The notes: a model not told the origin generated them from the sequence alone. Positions 43,804-53,811 are shown, numbered from the stretch's first letter. The stretch: 64,000 nt of DNA from Rhodobacteraceae bacterium UBA6213 (GCA_002421605.1 DISJ01000020.1:380653-444652), one strand, 5' to 3'. Numbers and translations: made by a program.

Positions 43804-45179
43804 CAGAAGAAATCGATGGAAACCTGGAGCAGCCGCTCCACCTCGGGAACGTCTTTGGTCAGCGCGAAGAGTGCGATCACGTCCCCTTCTTCGACCCGCA
43901 TGTCGCCGGTGGGCTTCAGCACCGCGCCGCGTTTCATTAGCGCCCCGACCAGCACACCTTCGGGAAACTCGATCTCGCGGATAAAGCGCCCGGTCAGCGG
44001 CGAGGTGGAAAGCACCTGCGCCTCGATCACCTCGGCCTCGGCATCGCCGATCGAATAGATCGCGCGCACCCGCCCGTGCCGGATGTGGCGCAGAATTGAG
44101 GAAACCGTGGTGGCGCGCGGGTTGATATAGGCGTCAATATCAAGCGCTGCCAGCAGCGGCACAATGGTAGGGTCGTTCACCAAAGCAATCGCCATCGGGC
44201 AGCCTATCTGCTTGGCGCGCACGGCCACGAGGATGTTGGTCTTGTCATCATCGGTCACCACCAAAATCGCATCGGCGCGCGCCACTTCGGCCTCGTCGAG
44301 CAGCTCAAGGCTTAGCCCGTCGCCGTTCAGCACGATCGTGCGGTTCAACGCGTCTGCGGCCAGTTCGGCGCGCGCGCGGCTTTTCTCGATCACCTTGGCA
44401 CGCACCCGCTCGGCGCGCGTTTCCAGCGCCTGCGCAACCGCAAGGCCGACGTTGCCGCCCCCGACGATGATGATGCGTTCCTGCTTTTTCGTCGATTTTC
44501 CAAAGATATCGAGAGTGCGGTTCACATCTTCTATATGGCTGAATACATAGATCTGATCACCCGCAAACAACTGATCGCCCGGGTCGGGCGCAAACAGGCG
44601 GCCCTTGCGCCGCACCCCTACAACAATCGCCCGCAAGGTCGAGAAAAGGTCGGTCAACTGGCGCAGCGCGGTGTTGAGCACCGGGCAATCTTCGCCAAGC
44701 GCGATGCCGAGCAGCTGCGCCTTGCCGTCCATGAAACTTTCGGTGTCAAAGGTCGATGGCGCTGAAAGCCGCTGCAGTGCCGCCTCGGCCACTTCGCGCT
44801 CGGGGCTGATGATAACGTCGATTGGCAAGTGGTCGCGCCGGTAAAGGTCAGCGTAAAGCGAATCCATGTAGCTTTGCGCGCGCAGCCGCGCGATCTTGCG
44901 CGTGATGCCAAAGACCGAATGCGCGACTTGGCAGGTGACCATGTTTACTTCGTCAGAATGGGTCGCGGCGATGATCAGGTCGCAATCGCGCGCGCCCGCG
45001 CGTTCAAGCACATCGGGATAAGAGGCAAAGCCCACCACGCCCTGCACATCCAGCGTATCGGTGGCGCGGCGCACAAGTTCGGGGTTCACATCAACCACCG
45101 TCACGTCGTTGCGCTCGCCCGAAAGGTGGCGCGCAATCTGCCAGCCAACCTGCCCCGCGCCGCAGATGATAACCTTCAT
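43803..45179 (-). CDS. trkA: Trk potassium transport regulator TrkA
   Basis: 458 residues with two NAD-binding TrkA-N domains (GAGQVGWQIARHLSGE at the start, IIIVGGGNVGLAVAQALE near residue 235) and two TrkA-C (RCK) domains. It is the cytoplasmic ring that gates TrkH in response to nucleotides. Located directly behind ntrX after 105 bases, an arrangement conserved in Rhodobacter relatives. Confidence 0.95.
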   Translation of the reverse strand: MKVIICGAGQVGWQIARHLSGERNDVTVVDVNPELVRRATDTLDVQGVVGFASYPDVLERAGARDCDLIIAATHSDEVNMVTCQVAHSVFGITRKIARLRAQSYMDSLYADLYRRDHLPIDVIISPEREVAEAALQRLSAPSTFDTESFMDGKAQLLGIALGEDCPVLNTALRQLTDLFSTLRAIVVGVRRKGRLFAPDPGDQLFAGDQIYVFSHIEDVNRTLDIFGKSTKKQERIIIVGGGNVGLAVAQALETRAERVRAKVIEKSRARAELAADALNRTIVLNGDGLSLELLDEAEVARADAILVVTDDDKTNILVAVRAKQIGCPMAIALVNDPTIVPLLAALDIDAYINPRATTVSSILRHIRHGRVRAIYSIGDAEAEVIEAQVLSTSPLTGRFIREIEFPEGVLVGALMKRGAVLKPTGDMRVEEGDVIALFALTKDVPEVERLLQVSIDFF

Positions 45180-45284
45180 GCTTTCGCTCCGCCTGCGCCC
45201 TCGCGCGCCCCTTCATAGGCCCGCCCGCCGTGCATGGTCAACTAAGCCCCATTGGCCGCCTTGGTGGCGCGCACCAAAGCGGCG

Positions 45285-46709
45285 TCAATCGGCGTCAAGA
45301 TCACCTTCATCAAGGTCATCGTCATCAAAATGCGCCACCCGTCCGCCGGGTTTGGCCGAGGTGACAACGCCCAGTGACTTCAGCTTGCGGTGCAGCGCGC
45401 TGCGCTCCATCCCGACAAAGGCGGCGGTGCGGCTGATGTTGCCGCCAAAGCGGTTGATCTGAGTCAGCAGGTATTCGCGTTCGAACAATTCGCGCGCCTC
45501 GCGCAGCGGCAGCGCCGCCAATGCCCCCCCCAGCACCACGCGCCCTTCATCGGGAGCACTGGTCTGGCCCGGTAGCTCTCGCGCCTCAATCGGCTCGCTT
45601 CCCTCACCCAGAATCAGCACTCGCTCGATCATATTGCGCAATTGGCGGATGTTGCCGGGCCATTCCATGGTTTGCAGCATCGCCGCCGCTTCATCAGAAA
45701 GCGGGCGCAATGTCAGGCCCTGCGCGCGGTTGAACATGTCGATGAAGTGGCGCGCCAGCAGCGGAATATCCTCGCGCCGCTCGGCCAATGCAGGCACCGC
45801 GATGGGCACCACATTCAAGCGGTCGTAAAGCTCTTGGCGGAACCGGCCAGCGGCGATTTCGGTGGGCAGATCGCGGGTGGTCGAGGAAATTACCCGCAGA
45901 TCGACGCGCACCTTGTCGGTGCCTCCCGCGCGCGCAAATTGCTGCTCGGTCAACACCCGCAGGATCTTGGATTGTGTGCCAAGCGGCATGTCACCCACTT
46001 CGTCAAAGTAGATCACCCCGCTGTGGGCCTGTTCTAGCAAGCCCTGCTCTACGCCGCGATCCGGCGTTTCGCGCCCAAACAACACCTCTTCCATGTGGTC
46101 GGGGGCAATTGACGCCGAGGTCACGGTGATAAACGGGCCGCCAGAGCGCGCCGAGTGCCCGTGAATATAGCGCGCCGCCACCTCTTTGCCCGATCCGGGC
46201 GCGCCAGTCAGCATCACCCGGCCGTTCGATTTTGTTACCTTGTCGAGTTGCTCGCGCAGTTTGCGGAACGCACCCGATGCGCCGAGCATTTCGGCCGCAT
46301 TGGTTTCGCGTTTGCGCAGGCTGGAGTTTTCGCGCCGAAGTCGCGAGGTTTCCATCGCGCGGCTGACCACCACCAACAACTGGTCGATATTGAAGGGTTT
46401 TTCGATGAAGTCATAGGCACCCTGCTTGATCGCCGCGACCGCGATTTCGATATTGCCGTGGCCCGAAATAATCACCACCGGCACATCAGGATTGTCGCGC
46501 TTGACGCGGGTGAGAATGTCGATCCCGTCCATCCGGCTGTCTTTAAGCCAGATATCAAGGATCATCAGCGCCGGTGGCTCGGCGTTGATTTCGGCCATGC
46601 AGTCATCCGAATTGGCGGCCATACGCGTCGCAAAGCCTTCGTCGCGCAAGATCTCGGCGATCAGTTCGCGGATGTCGCGTTCGTCGTCTACAATCAGAAT
46701 GTCTGTCAT
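45285..46709 (-). CDS. ntrX: NtrX response regulator
   Basis: 474 residues. Receiver domain with phospho-acceptor Asp at about 52 (LMILDIWL), AAA+ domain with Walker A GAPGSGKE (about 169-176), Walker B VIYFDEVGD, and a Fis-type helix-turn-helix (ISRTAAFVGMERSALHRKLKSLG). In place of the GAFTGA loop the sequence reads FGRETPDRGVEQG, so the sigma-54 contact is absent; NtrX of Rhodobacter sphaeroides has been reported to lack it too. A strongly acidic tail (FDDDDLDEGDLDAD) closes the protein. It sits 18 bases after ntrY. NtrYX in this group controls envelope, redox and nitrogen-related genes. Confidence 0.93.
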   Translation of the reverse strand: MTDILIVDDERDIRELIAEILRDEGFATRMAANSDDCMAEINAEPPALMILDIWLKDSRMDGIDILTRVKRDNPDVPVVIISGHGNIEIAVAAIKQGAYDFIEKPFNIDQLLVVVSRAMETSRLRRENSSLRKRETNAAEMLGASGAFRKLREQLDKVTKSNGRVMLTGAPGSGKEVAARYIHGHSARSGGPFITVTSASIAPDHMEEVLFGRETPDRGVEQGLLEQAHSGVIYFDEVGDMPLGTQSKILRVLTEQQFARAGGTDKVRVDLRVISSTTRDLPTEIAAGRFRQELYDRLNVVPIAVPALAERREDIPLLARHFIDMFNRAQGLTLRPLSDEAAAMLQTMEWPGNIRQLRNMIERVLILGEGSEPIEARELPGQTSAPDEGRVVLGGALAALPLREARELFEREYLLTQINRFGGNISRTAAFVGMERSALHRKLKSLGVVTSAKPGGRVAHFDDDDLDEGDLDAD

Positions 46710-46727
46710 TTCGGTCCTATCGGGGCG

Positions 46728-48986
46728 TCATGCGCCCTCTCCTTGATCGCGCGGGATGCCTGCGCGCGCGCGCGGCAGGCGAATTTCGGCCAACGCACCT
46801 TGATGTGCGTCGGGGGCGAAGGCGGGGGCGTCCGTCAAAACCAGCGTACCGCCATGTTCTTCGATGATCTTCTTGACTATAGGCAGGCCAAGGCCCGTGC
46901 CTTTGGAGCGGGTGGTCACGTAAGGTTCAAAAAGTCGCGAGCGGTCGGGCGGAAGGCCAGTGCCGTTGTCGGCGATAGTGATGATAACCGCGTCGGGCGC
47001 CACGCGCATATCCAGCCGAACTTCCGGCTTCCAACCTTTTGGTGCGCCGCGTTCTGTCATGCTTTCAATAGCTTCACCGGCGTTCTTAATAAGGTTGGTG
47101 AGGGCTTGGGAAATCATCGTCGCGTCCATCTCGACCACCACAGGAACCTCAGGCAGATGCGCCACCAGTTCTGCCCCATGCAACGCGTCTTGCTGCAACA
47201 GCACAGCGTCGCGCACCAGTTTGGCCAGATCATGGTCGCGCCGGTCGGGTTCGGGCATGCGTGCAAAGCGCGAGAACTCGTCAACGATCCGGCGCAGATC
47301 GTTGGTTTGGCGGATGATGACTCCGGTCAACTGGTCCAATGCCTCGGCATCATCGTATTGCACCAGTGGCGCGAACTTGCGCCGCAACCGTTCGGCCGAA
47401 AGCTGAATAGGCGTCAGCGGGTTCTTGATTTCATGCGCGATCCGGCGCGCCACATCGCCCCACGCCGCCATGCGCTGCGCCGAGACGAGATCTGTCACGT
47501 CGTCAAAGGCCACCACATAGCCTTCAAGCGTACCTTCGCTGCCGCGCCGCACCGCCATACGCACCAGCAAACTATCCAGCCGCCCGCTGCGGCTAAGCCT
47601 GACCTCTTCCTGCACCACTTCAGCAAGGCTTTCGCGCAGCCGCGTCAGCAGCGGCGCAAATTCTGGCACCAGTTCGGCCAGCGGTCGGTCATGGTCACCA
47701 TGCGCTTCTAGCGCCAGCATCCGTGCCGCCGCGCGGTTGAGAAAATCGACATCGCCCTCGGCATCAAGCCCGACCACCCCCGAGGTGACCGACGAAAGCA
47801 CCGAGTCAAACAGGCGCCGCCGCTCTTCTGTCTCGCGGTGGTTTTCAACCAAGGCCGCGCGCTGGCCTTTGAGCTGGCGCGTCATACGGTTAAACACTCG
47901 GCCAAGCAGCGCAATTTCATCGTCGCCCGTAACTTCGCTCACACGCGCATCGAAATTGCCCCCGCCCACCGCCTCGGCGGCCTCGGCCAACTGTCCGATC
48001 GGGCGCGAGAGGCGCTCGGCAAACCACATGCCCAGCCAGATCGCCGCCAGAATCAAGATCAGCGCAAACCCGATGTAAACCAAACCGAACTCAAACAGCA
48101 GCCGCCCGCGCGTCGCCTCCAATTGCTGATAAAGCCCTACAGTGGCGCGCGTTTCATCCAGCAGGCTCAGGATCTGGCCATCGACGACGCGCGAAATGTA
48201 AAGGTAGCGATCCACAAATCCGTCAAGGCGCAGCAGCGCGCGAAACTCGTTGTTGGTCCAGTCTTCGATCAGCACCGGGTCGCCCAGCTGTGCTTCTTCG
48301 ATCACCGACGGGTCGGGCTTTTCAAAATCGAACAGATAGCTGCGATCGCCCCGCGCGCGGATTTCACCTGCGCCGTCGATCACGAAAGCCTCGCGCAGAC
48401 CGCGCTGAATCAGCGGCTGCCCGGCACCTAGCGCTTCGCGCAGATCGCCCTCGGTGAAAAAGGTGGTGGCGGCGCGGCGGGCGATCAGAAACTGCGCCAA
48501 CGCCTCGGCGTCGGTCGCAAGATCGCGCCGATGTTCATCGCGATAGGCTTCGGCGGCGGCAAGCGAGGTTGAAACCACCTGCCGAACACGGTCGGAAAAC
48601 CACCCCTCCAGCCCGATGTTGATGGTCAGAACACCAAAAACCGCAACCAGCACGGTCGGCCCCAAGGCCACGCCGGCAAAAACTCCGGTCAACCGCAGGT
48701 GCAGCTTCGACCCGGCTGAGCGCGCGCGCCGCGCCGCAACTACCCGCATCAGCGCCATCAGCACGAGGCCCGAAAGCAACAGCAAATACACAAAGTCGGC
48801 CAACAGCACGAGGCGCAGAGAGGTCGAGCCTCCGCCCTGCTGCAGCGGTCCCATCGCCAGATAGGTCGCCCCCGCCAGAACCGGCCCAAGTACCGCAAGA
48901 CCCAGCGCCGCAGCATTCTGCGCGCGCTTTTGATGCCGCAGACGGCTTAGCCAGTCCCAGGTTGTCCGTTCCGTCGCTTCCTGCAA
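46728..48986 (-). CDS. ntrY: NtrY sensor histidine kinase
   Basis: 752 residues. The membrane part has several N-terminal helices (ALGLAVLGPVLAGATYLA, LVLLADFVYLLLLSGLVLMALM, VFAGVALGPTVLVAVFGVLTI) and a further helix at about 305-325, followed by a HAMP domain (RLSRPIGQLAEAAEAVG), a PAS domain, and the kinase core with H-box RRIAHEIKNPLTP (His at about 518), N-box LTNLIKNAGEAIE and G-boxes DNGTGLP and GTGLGLPI. It phosphorylates NtrX. The 72-base gap to ntrC could hold a start or promoter. Confidence 0.94.
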   Translation of the reverse strand: MQEATERTTWDWLSRLRHQKRAQNAAALGLAVLGPVLAGATYLAMGPLQQGGGSTSLRLVLLADFVYLLLLSGLVLMALMRVVAARRARSAGSKLHLRLTGVFAGVALGPTVLVAVFGVLTINIGLEGWFSDRVRQVVSTSLAAAEAYRDEHRRDLATDAEALAQFLIARRAATTFFTEGDLREALGAGQPLIQRGLREAFVIDGAGEIRARGDRSYLFDFEKPDPSVIEEAQLGDPVLIEDWTNNEFRALLRLDGFVDRYLYISRVVDGQILSLLDETRATVGLYQQLEATRGRLLFEFGLVYIGFALILILAAIWLGMWFAERLSRPIGQLAEAAEAVGGGNFDARVSEVTGDDEIALLGRVFNRMTRQLKGQRAALVENHRETEERRRLFDSVLSSVTSGVVGLDAEGDVDFLNRAAARMLALEAHGDHDRPLAELVPEFAPLLTRLRESLAEVVQEEVRLSRSGRLDSLLVRMAVRRGSEGTLEGYVVAFDDVTDLVSAQRMAAWGDVARRIAHEIKNPLTPIQLSAERLRRKFAPLVQYDDAEALDQLTGVIIRQTNDLRRIVDEFSRFARMPEPDRRDHDLAKLVRDAVLLQQDALHGAELVAHLPEVPVVVEMDATMISQALTNLIKNAGEAIESMTERGAPKGWKPEVRLDMRVAPDAVIITIADNGTGLPPDRSRLFEPYVTTRSKGTGLGLPIVKKIIEEHGGTLVLTDAPAFAPDAHQGALAEIRLPRARAGIPRDQGEGA

Positions 48987-49058
48987 GCGCTGCCCCCCGG
49001 CCGAGTAATGCGCGACCGATTCCTTTGTGCGGAATTGTCACGCTGGCCTGTTGCAACT

Positions 49059-50432
49059 TTACATCAGCTTACGGCGGCGTGTCACCTGAATATCAAGGTC
49101 CGTGATCTTCTTGCGCAACGTATTGCGGTTGATGCCCAGCAAATCGGCACAGCGCGCCTGATTGCCCCCCGTTGCATCAAGCGCAATCTCTAGCAGCGGC
49201 GCTTCAACTTCACGCAAGATCCGCTCGTAAAGCCCCGGCGCGGGCAAGGCGCCGCCATGCAGGTCGAAATAGCGGCGCAGATGGCGCGCAACCGAGGCTG
49301 AAAGCTTATCGCTTTCGCCCGCAGCCCCCGCGCGCAGCGGTTCGGCGGCGGGCTGGCCACCCAACACGGCTTCGACCTCGGCACGCCCGATCTCGTCTTC
49401 ACTCGCGGTAACCACTAGCCGACGCAGACTGTTTTCAAGCTGGCGCACGTTGCCTGGCCAGCTATAGGCGCGCACCAGCGCCAATGCGTCGGGCGAGAGC
49501 CTGCGGCGCGGCGCCCCAGAAGTATCAGCACGCGCCAGAAAGTGGTCGGCCAAAAGCGAAATATCCTCGACCCGCTCGCGCAAGCTCGGCACCGAAAGGG
49601 TAACCCCGGCGAGGCGATAATAGAGGTCTTGGCGAAATTTCCCGCCAGCAAGCGGTGCGGCAAGGTCGTTTTGCGAAGTCGCCATGATGCGCGGTGCGGG
49701 GTCGGGCAGTGCGTCGAGCATACGCACCAGCCGTGCCTGCGCCTCATCGTCGAAATCAGAGACCTCATCAAACACCAGACTGCCCCCGCGCACCCGCGCC
49801 AAAAGCGACGAGAGGCCGTCGGTGCTTGCAAAATCTGACGCTTGCGCCACCACGAAGGGCTGCGTGCGTCGGTCAGAAAAGTCGTGAATCGCGCGCGCGA
49901 TCAGTGATTTGCCTGTGCCCGACTCGCCGACAATCAGCACCGCAAGGTCGGCGTTCATCACCCGCGCCACCAACCGATAAAGCGCCTGCATCGACAGGGT
50001 GCGCCCTACCAACGGCAGATCCGACGCCTCTTCAGGCACGGCACCGCCGCGCGCGGGCGTGGCACGGGCGCGCCGTTCCAACGCACGCGCCGCGCGCTTC
50101 ATCAGATCAGGCAGATCGAAGGGTTTTGGCAAATAATCATAGGCATCGGCCTCGGCGGCCTTGACCGCGGTCATGATGGTGTTTTGCGCCGAAATCACGA
50201 TTACCGGCAGTCCGGGGCGCATCGCGCTGATCTTGGGCAGCGACTCAAGCCCGTTGCCATCGGGCATGACCACATCGGAAATGACAAGATCGCCCTTGCC
50301 CTCTTCAACCCATCGCAACAGCGTGGTCATGCTTGAGGTTGCATGCACCCGGCATCCAGCGCGGGTCAGCGCTTGGGTCAGCACGGTGCGAATGGTGCGG
50401 TCGTCGTCAGCGACAAGAATTGTGCCGTCCAT
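49059..50432 (-). CDS. ntrC: NtrC-type nitrogen regulator lacking the GAFTGA loop
   Basis: 457 residues from ATG 50432, which overlaps the ntrB stop (TGATG, GGAG upstream). Receiver with Asp at about 53 (VISDVVMP), AAA+ domain with Walker A GESGTGKS (about 169-176) and Walker B SLVFDEVSD, and a Fis-type DNA-binding end (NQARCADLLGINRNTLRKK). Between the two Walker motifs the usual ELFGHEKGAFTGA segment is missing: FVVAQASDFASTDGL runs straight into LLARVRGGS. This is the R. capsulatus type of NtrC, known to activate sigma-70 RNA polymerase rather than sigma-54. It activates nitrogen-assimilation genes under nitrogen limitation. Confidence 0.94.
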   Translation of the reverse strand: MDGTILVADDDRTIRTVLTQALTRAGCRVHATSSMTTLLRWVEEGKGDLVISDVVMPDGNGLESLPKISAMRPGLPVIVISAQNTIMTAVKAAEADAYDYLPKPFDLPDLMKRAARALERRARATPARGGAVPEEASDLPLVGRTLSMQALYRLVARVMNADLAVLIVGESGTGKSLIARAIHDFSDRRTQPFVVAQASDFASTDGLSSLLARVRGGSLVFDEVSDFDDEAQARLVRMLDALPDPAPRIMATSQNDLAAPLAGGKFRQDLYYRLAGVTLSVPSLRERVEDISLLADHFLARADTSGAPRRRLSPDALALVRAYSWPGNVRQLENSLRRLVVTASEDEIGRAEVEAVLGGQPAAEPLRAGAAGESDKLSASVARHLRRYFDLHGGALPAPGLYERILREVEAPLLEIALDATGGNQARCADLLGINRNTLRKKITDLDIQVTRRRKLM

Positions 50433-51514
50433 CACGTGTTCTCCAGATGTTTTGGCGCCACCGCCAGCGAGACCCGAAACACGGTGCGCCCGGGCTGCGA
50501 TTCAACGCCGATCCAGCCACCGTTTTGCGATAGAGTTTTCGAAACCAACGCCAACCCTAACCCGGTGCCGTTTTCGCGCCCTGAAACGAAGGGCTCAAAG
50601 ATTTCCGCTGCGATGGCGGGCGGAATGCCGGGACCATCGTCAATAACTTCCACCTGCAAGGGCAGCGCAGAACCCGACCCGTCGGCACGCCGCAACCGTA
50701 ACGAACGGTCATAAAAACTGCGCAGCCGGATAGTTCCGCGCCCGCCCTTGGCTGCTTCTGCAGCGTTCTTGAGCAGGTTCAGAAACACTTGCGTCAACTG
50801 GTCGGCATCGCCCAGTGCCAGCGGCAACGAGGGGTCGTAATCCTCGATCACCGTCATATGTGCGGCAAACCCCACCACCGCCGAACGGCGCGCCCGATCA
50901 AGCACGTCATGGATGTTGACCGCCTTCAGTTCTGGCGGGCGGACATCACCAAATTGTTCAACCTGTTCAAGCAGCTTCACCACGCGGCGGGTTTCGGCCA
51001 CGATCAGATTGGTCAGTTCAAGGTCTTCGCCGCGCAACCCCATGCTGAGCAGTTGCGCCGCACCTGAAATGCCTGCCAAGGGGTTCTTGATTTCATGCGC
51101 CAGCATTTCGGCCATGCCCACCGCCGAGCGCGCCGCGGATTTTACCTGCGCGGCACGTTCTAACCGGTCTGCCAGTTCGCGCGGGTTGATCAGCAACAGC
51201 ACGGTATCGGGGTCTTCGCCTAAAGGCGCCATCTGAAGATTGCACAGCACGGCCGCACGTTCTCCGGTGCCGACAACCACATCGTTGATGAAAAGTGCCG
51301 CGCGCCCATGTCGCACGCGCGCCAGAATCTCGGGCAGCGGCGCATCGATGGCAATCCGATCGCCAAGTGTCGAACCTTTCAGCGCTCGCGCCGAGATGTT
51401 CAAAAACAGCTCTGCCGCGGGGTTCACCTCTAGCACGCGGTCGGCACCGTCGATCAGCAGCGCCGGCGAGGGCAAGCTGGCCCAGATGATGCCAGGGGCG
51501 GGAAGGCCGCTCAT
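50432..51514 (-). CDS. ntrB: NtrB nitrogen sensor kinase
   Basis: 360 residues, soluble. N-terminal PAS domain (LLIDGADRVLEVNPAAELFL), H-box EMLAHEIKNPLAGISGAAQLL with His at about 140, N-box FLNLLKNAAEAA, G-boxes DDGPGIPP and NGTGLGLALV. It phosphorylates or dephosphorylates NtrC according to PII signals of nitrogen status. The start overlaps the dusB stop by 4 bases. Confidence 0.95.
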   Translation of the reverse strand: MSGLPAPGIIWASLPSPALLIDGADRVLEVNPAAELFLNISARALKGSTLGDRIAIDAPLPEILARVRHGRAALFINDVVVGTGERAAVLCNLQMAPLGEDPDTVLLLINPRELADRLERAAQVKSAARSAVGMAEMLAHEIKNPLAGISGAAQLLSMGLRGEDLELTNLIVAETRRVVKLLEQVEQFGDVRPPELKAVNIHDVLDRARRSAVVGFAAHMTVIEDYDPSLPLALGDADQLTQVFLNLLKNAAEAAKGGRGTIRLRSFYDRSLRLRRADGSGSALPLQVEVIDDGPGIPPAIAAEIFEPFVSGRENGTGLGLALVSKTLSQNGGWIGVESQPGRTVFRVSLAVAPKHLENT

Positions 51515-52494
51515 GCCGCAACTCTTTCGCCCGATGCGAAGGCGGCGCGGATCAGGGCAAGAGTCGCCGCCGGGGTGTCGGCCAGCATCATCTCGTGGCG
51601 CAAGGGTGCCTGCGCTGCCTCAGCATACCAGCTAAGATGCTTGCGCGCGTGGCGGCGCCCAACCTCGACCCCATAGAAGTTTAACATCGCCTCGTAATGT
51701 TCAGAAATCATATCCGAAAGCGCCTCGCCTTCTGGCGGATTTGGCGCGGCCCCCCGGCCAAGCGCATGTGCGATTTCAGCCAGCACCCAAGGCCGCCCGC
51801 GCGCACCGCGACCAACCATCACCGCATCCGCCCCCGAGGCGGCAAGCGCGGCGCGGGCGGTTGCCGCATCGACGATATCGCCATTGGCCACCACCGGCAC
51901 CGAAACCGCCGCCTTGACCGGGGCAATCGCCGCCCAGTCAGCCGCGCCTGTGTAAAACTGCATCCGGGTGCGACCATGCACACAGATCATCGCCACCCCG
52001 GCCGCTTCGGCGCTGCGCGCAATATCGGGTGCGTTCAGGCTACCTTCATCCCATCCAAGCCTCATTTTCAGCGTGACGGGTACAGAAACCGCCGCCACCA
52101 CCGCCTCGATCAGCCGCAGCGCATGGTCTGGCACGCGCATCAGCGCCGAGCCCGAAAGCCCGCCGGTCACCTTTTTTGCAGGGCAACCCATGTTGATATC
52201 GATGATCTGTGCGCCCATATCGGCCACCATCCTGGCCGCTTCGGCCATGGGTGCGGCCTGGCGGCCAGCAAGCTGCACCGACGTCATGCCTTCGCCGATC
52301 CCCAGATCGACCCGCGCTTTTGCTCGAACCGAGGGTCGCGCGGTCAGCATTTCGCCCGAGGCGACCATTTCGCTGACCACAAGCCCCGCGCCGTACCGCG
52401 CCACCAACCTGCGAAACGGCAGATCTGTGATCCCCGCCATCGGTGCCAGAAACACCGAAGACGCAAGATCCATACCTGCCAAAGCGATTCCCAA
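51511..52494 (-). CDS. dusB: tRNA-dihydrouridine synthase DusB
   Basis: 327 residues, a flavin TIM barrel that reduces uridine in the D-loop of tRNA. Family motifs: LAPMAGITDLPFRRLVARYG, IIDINMGCPAKKVTGGLSGSALM with the catalytic cysteine, KMRLGWDE, VHGRTRMQFYTGAADW, VVANGDI and DAVMVGRGARGRPWVLAEI. It heads the nitrogen-regulation cluster (dusB-ntrB), an order widespread in proteobacteria. It is divergent from ispDF. Confidence 0.95.
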   Translation of the reverse strand: MGIALAGMDLASSVFLAPMAGITDLPFRRLVARYGAGLVVSEMVASGEMLTARPSVRAKARVDLGIGEGMTSVQLAGRQAAPMAEAARMVADMGAQIIDINMGCPAKKVTGGLSGSALMRVPDHALRLIEAVVAAVSVPVTLKMRLGWDEGSLNAPDIARSAEAAGVAMICVHGRTRMQFYTGAADWAAIAPVKAAVSVPVVANGDIVDAATARAALAASGADAVMVGRGARGRPWVLAEIAHALGRGAAPNPPEGEALSDMISEHYEAMLNFYGVEVGRRHARKHLSWYAEAAQAPLRHEMMLADTPAATLALIRAAFASGERVAA

Positions 52495-52683
52495 GTGCCC
52501 AATCCTTGTGCGCTACCACTGCCAACTATCCCCGGCGGTAGCGAAGCTCAACCATAGCCGAAGCCAAAGCAGGGCAATTTGGCAGCATATGCCTATTATT
52601 TATGCACTTTGACGCGAAAATGCGCCAATTGCACACCGCACCAGCTTGGCCTAAGCAGAATTCTGGGTCAGCCGGAGGGCGGC

Positions 52684-53811
52684 ATGAAGATTGCGGCGAT
52701 CATCGTGGCGGCAGGGCGCGGCACGCGTGCAGGGGCGGGCACGCCCAAACAATGGCGCGACCTTGCGGGCCGCTCGGTACTGGCGCGCAGCCTTGCTGCA
52801 TTCGCCGCTTTCGACCGGGTTCTGGTGGTGTTGCACCCGGATGATATGGCCCGAGGGCTAGCCGAGTTTGGCGGTCGAGTGACGCTTGTGGCAGGTGGGG
52901 AAAGCCGCTCGCAAAGTGTAAGGAATGCGCTGGAACTGCTTGATGGATCCGGTATTTCACATGTTCTTATCCATGATGGTGCGCGCCCGCTTGTATCCGG
53001 TGCGCTGATCGCGCGGGTGCTGACGGCGCTTGATGGGGCTGCGGCCGCCGCCCCCGCGCTGGCAGTGACCGATGCGCTTTGGCGCGGTGATGCGGGGCGT
53101 GTCAGTGGCACGGTTTCACGCGAAGGGCTCTTTCGCGCGCAGACGCCGCAAGGCTTTCATTTCGACGCTATCCTTGCCGCACACCGCGCCTTTCCCGAAG
53201 GCGGCGCTGATGATGTAGAACTTGCGCGCCGCGCCGGGCTGGAAGTTGCCATCGTTTCAGGCGAAGAAGACAATCTGAAACTGACCTACGCGCAAGATTT
53301 TGCGCGGGCCGAGCAGATTTTGGGGGCGAAGATGGATGTGCGCACGGGCAATGGCTATGATGTGCACGCATTTTGTGTGGGCGATCATGTCTGGCTTTGT
53401 GGTGTGCGGGTGGCGCACGGGCGCGGGCTGCTTGGCCATTCCGATGCCGACGTCGGCATGCATGCGCTAACCGATGCGCTATATGGCGCGCTGGCAATGG
53501 GGGATATCGGGCGCCACTTCCCCCCGTCGGATCCGCAGTGGAAGGGCGCCGCCTCACACATATTTCTTGCCCACGCGGCGGAATTGGTGCGCACACAAGG
53601 CTACCGCATCGCCAACGTCGATGTGACGCTGGTGTGCGAGCACCCAAAGATCGGCCCGCATGCCGCTGAAATGGCACAGGTATTGGCGAAAATCTTGGGG
53701 GTGAAGGCAGGCCGTGTTTCGGTCAAGGCCACCACTTCGGAACGTCTTGGCTTTACGGGGCGCGAAGAAGGCATCGCGGCGCTGGCCACAGCAACATTGG
53801 TATCTGCATGA
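52684..53811 (+). CDS. ispDF: Bifunctional IspD/IspF of the MEP pathway
   Basis: 375 residues from ATG 52684 with GGAGGGC upstream; the frame is open to 52579. Residues 1-216 are IspD (IIVAAGRGTRAGAGTPKQW nucleotide loop, IHDGARPLV), which makes CDP-methylerythritol. Residues 217-375 are IspF (GNGYDVHAF, GHSDADVGMHALTDALYGA with zinc ligands, TTSERLGFTGREEGIA), which makes methylerythritol cyclodiphosphate. The fusion is typical of alphaproteobacteria. Its stop overlaps the pgpA start. Confidence 0.97.
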   Translation: MKIAAIIVAAGRGTRAGAGTPKQWRDLAGRSVLARSLAAFAAFDRVLVVLHPDDMARGLAEFGGRVTLVAGGESRSQSVRNALELLDGSGISHVLIHDGARPLVSGALIARVLTALDGAAAAAPALAVTDALWRGDAGRVSGTVSREGLFRAQTPQGFHFDAILAAHRAFPEGGADDVELARRAGLEVAIVSGEEDNLKLTYAQDFARAEQILGAKMDVRTGNGYDVHAFCVGDHVWLCGVRVAHGRGLLGHSDADVGMHALTDALYGALAMGDIGRHFPPSDPQWKGAASHIFLAHAAELVRTQGYRIANVDVTLVCEHPKIGPHAAEMAQVLAKILGVKAGRVSVKATTSERLGFTGREEGIAALATATLVSA

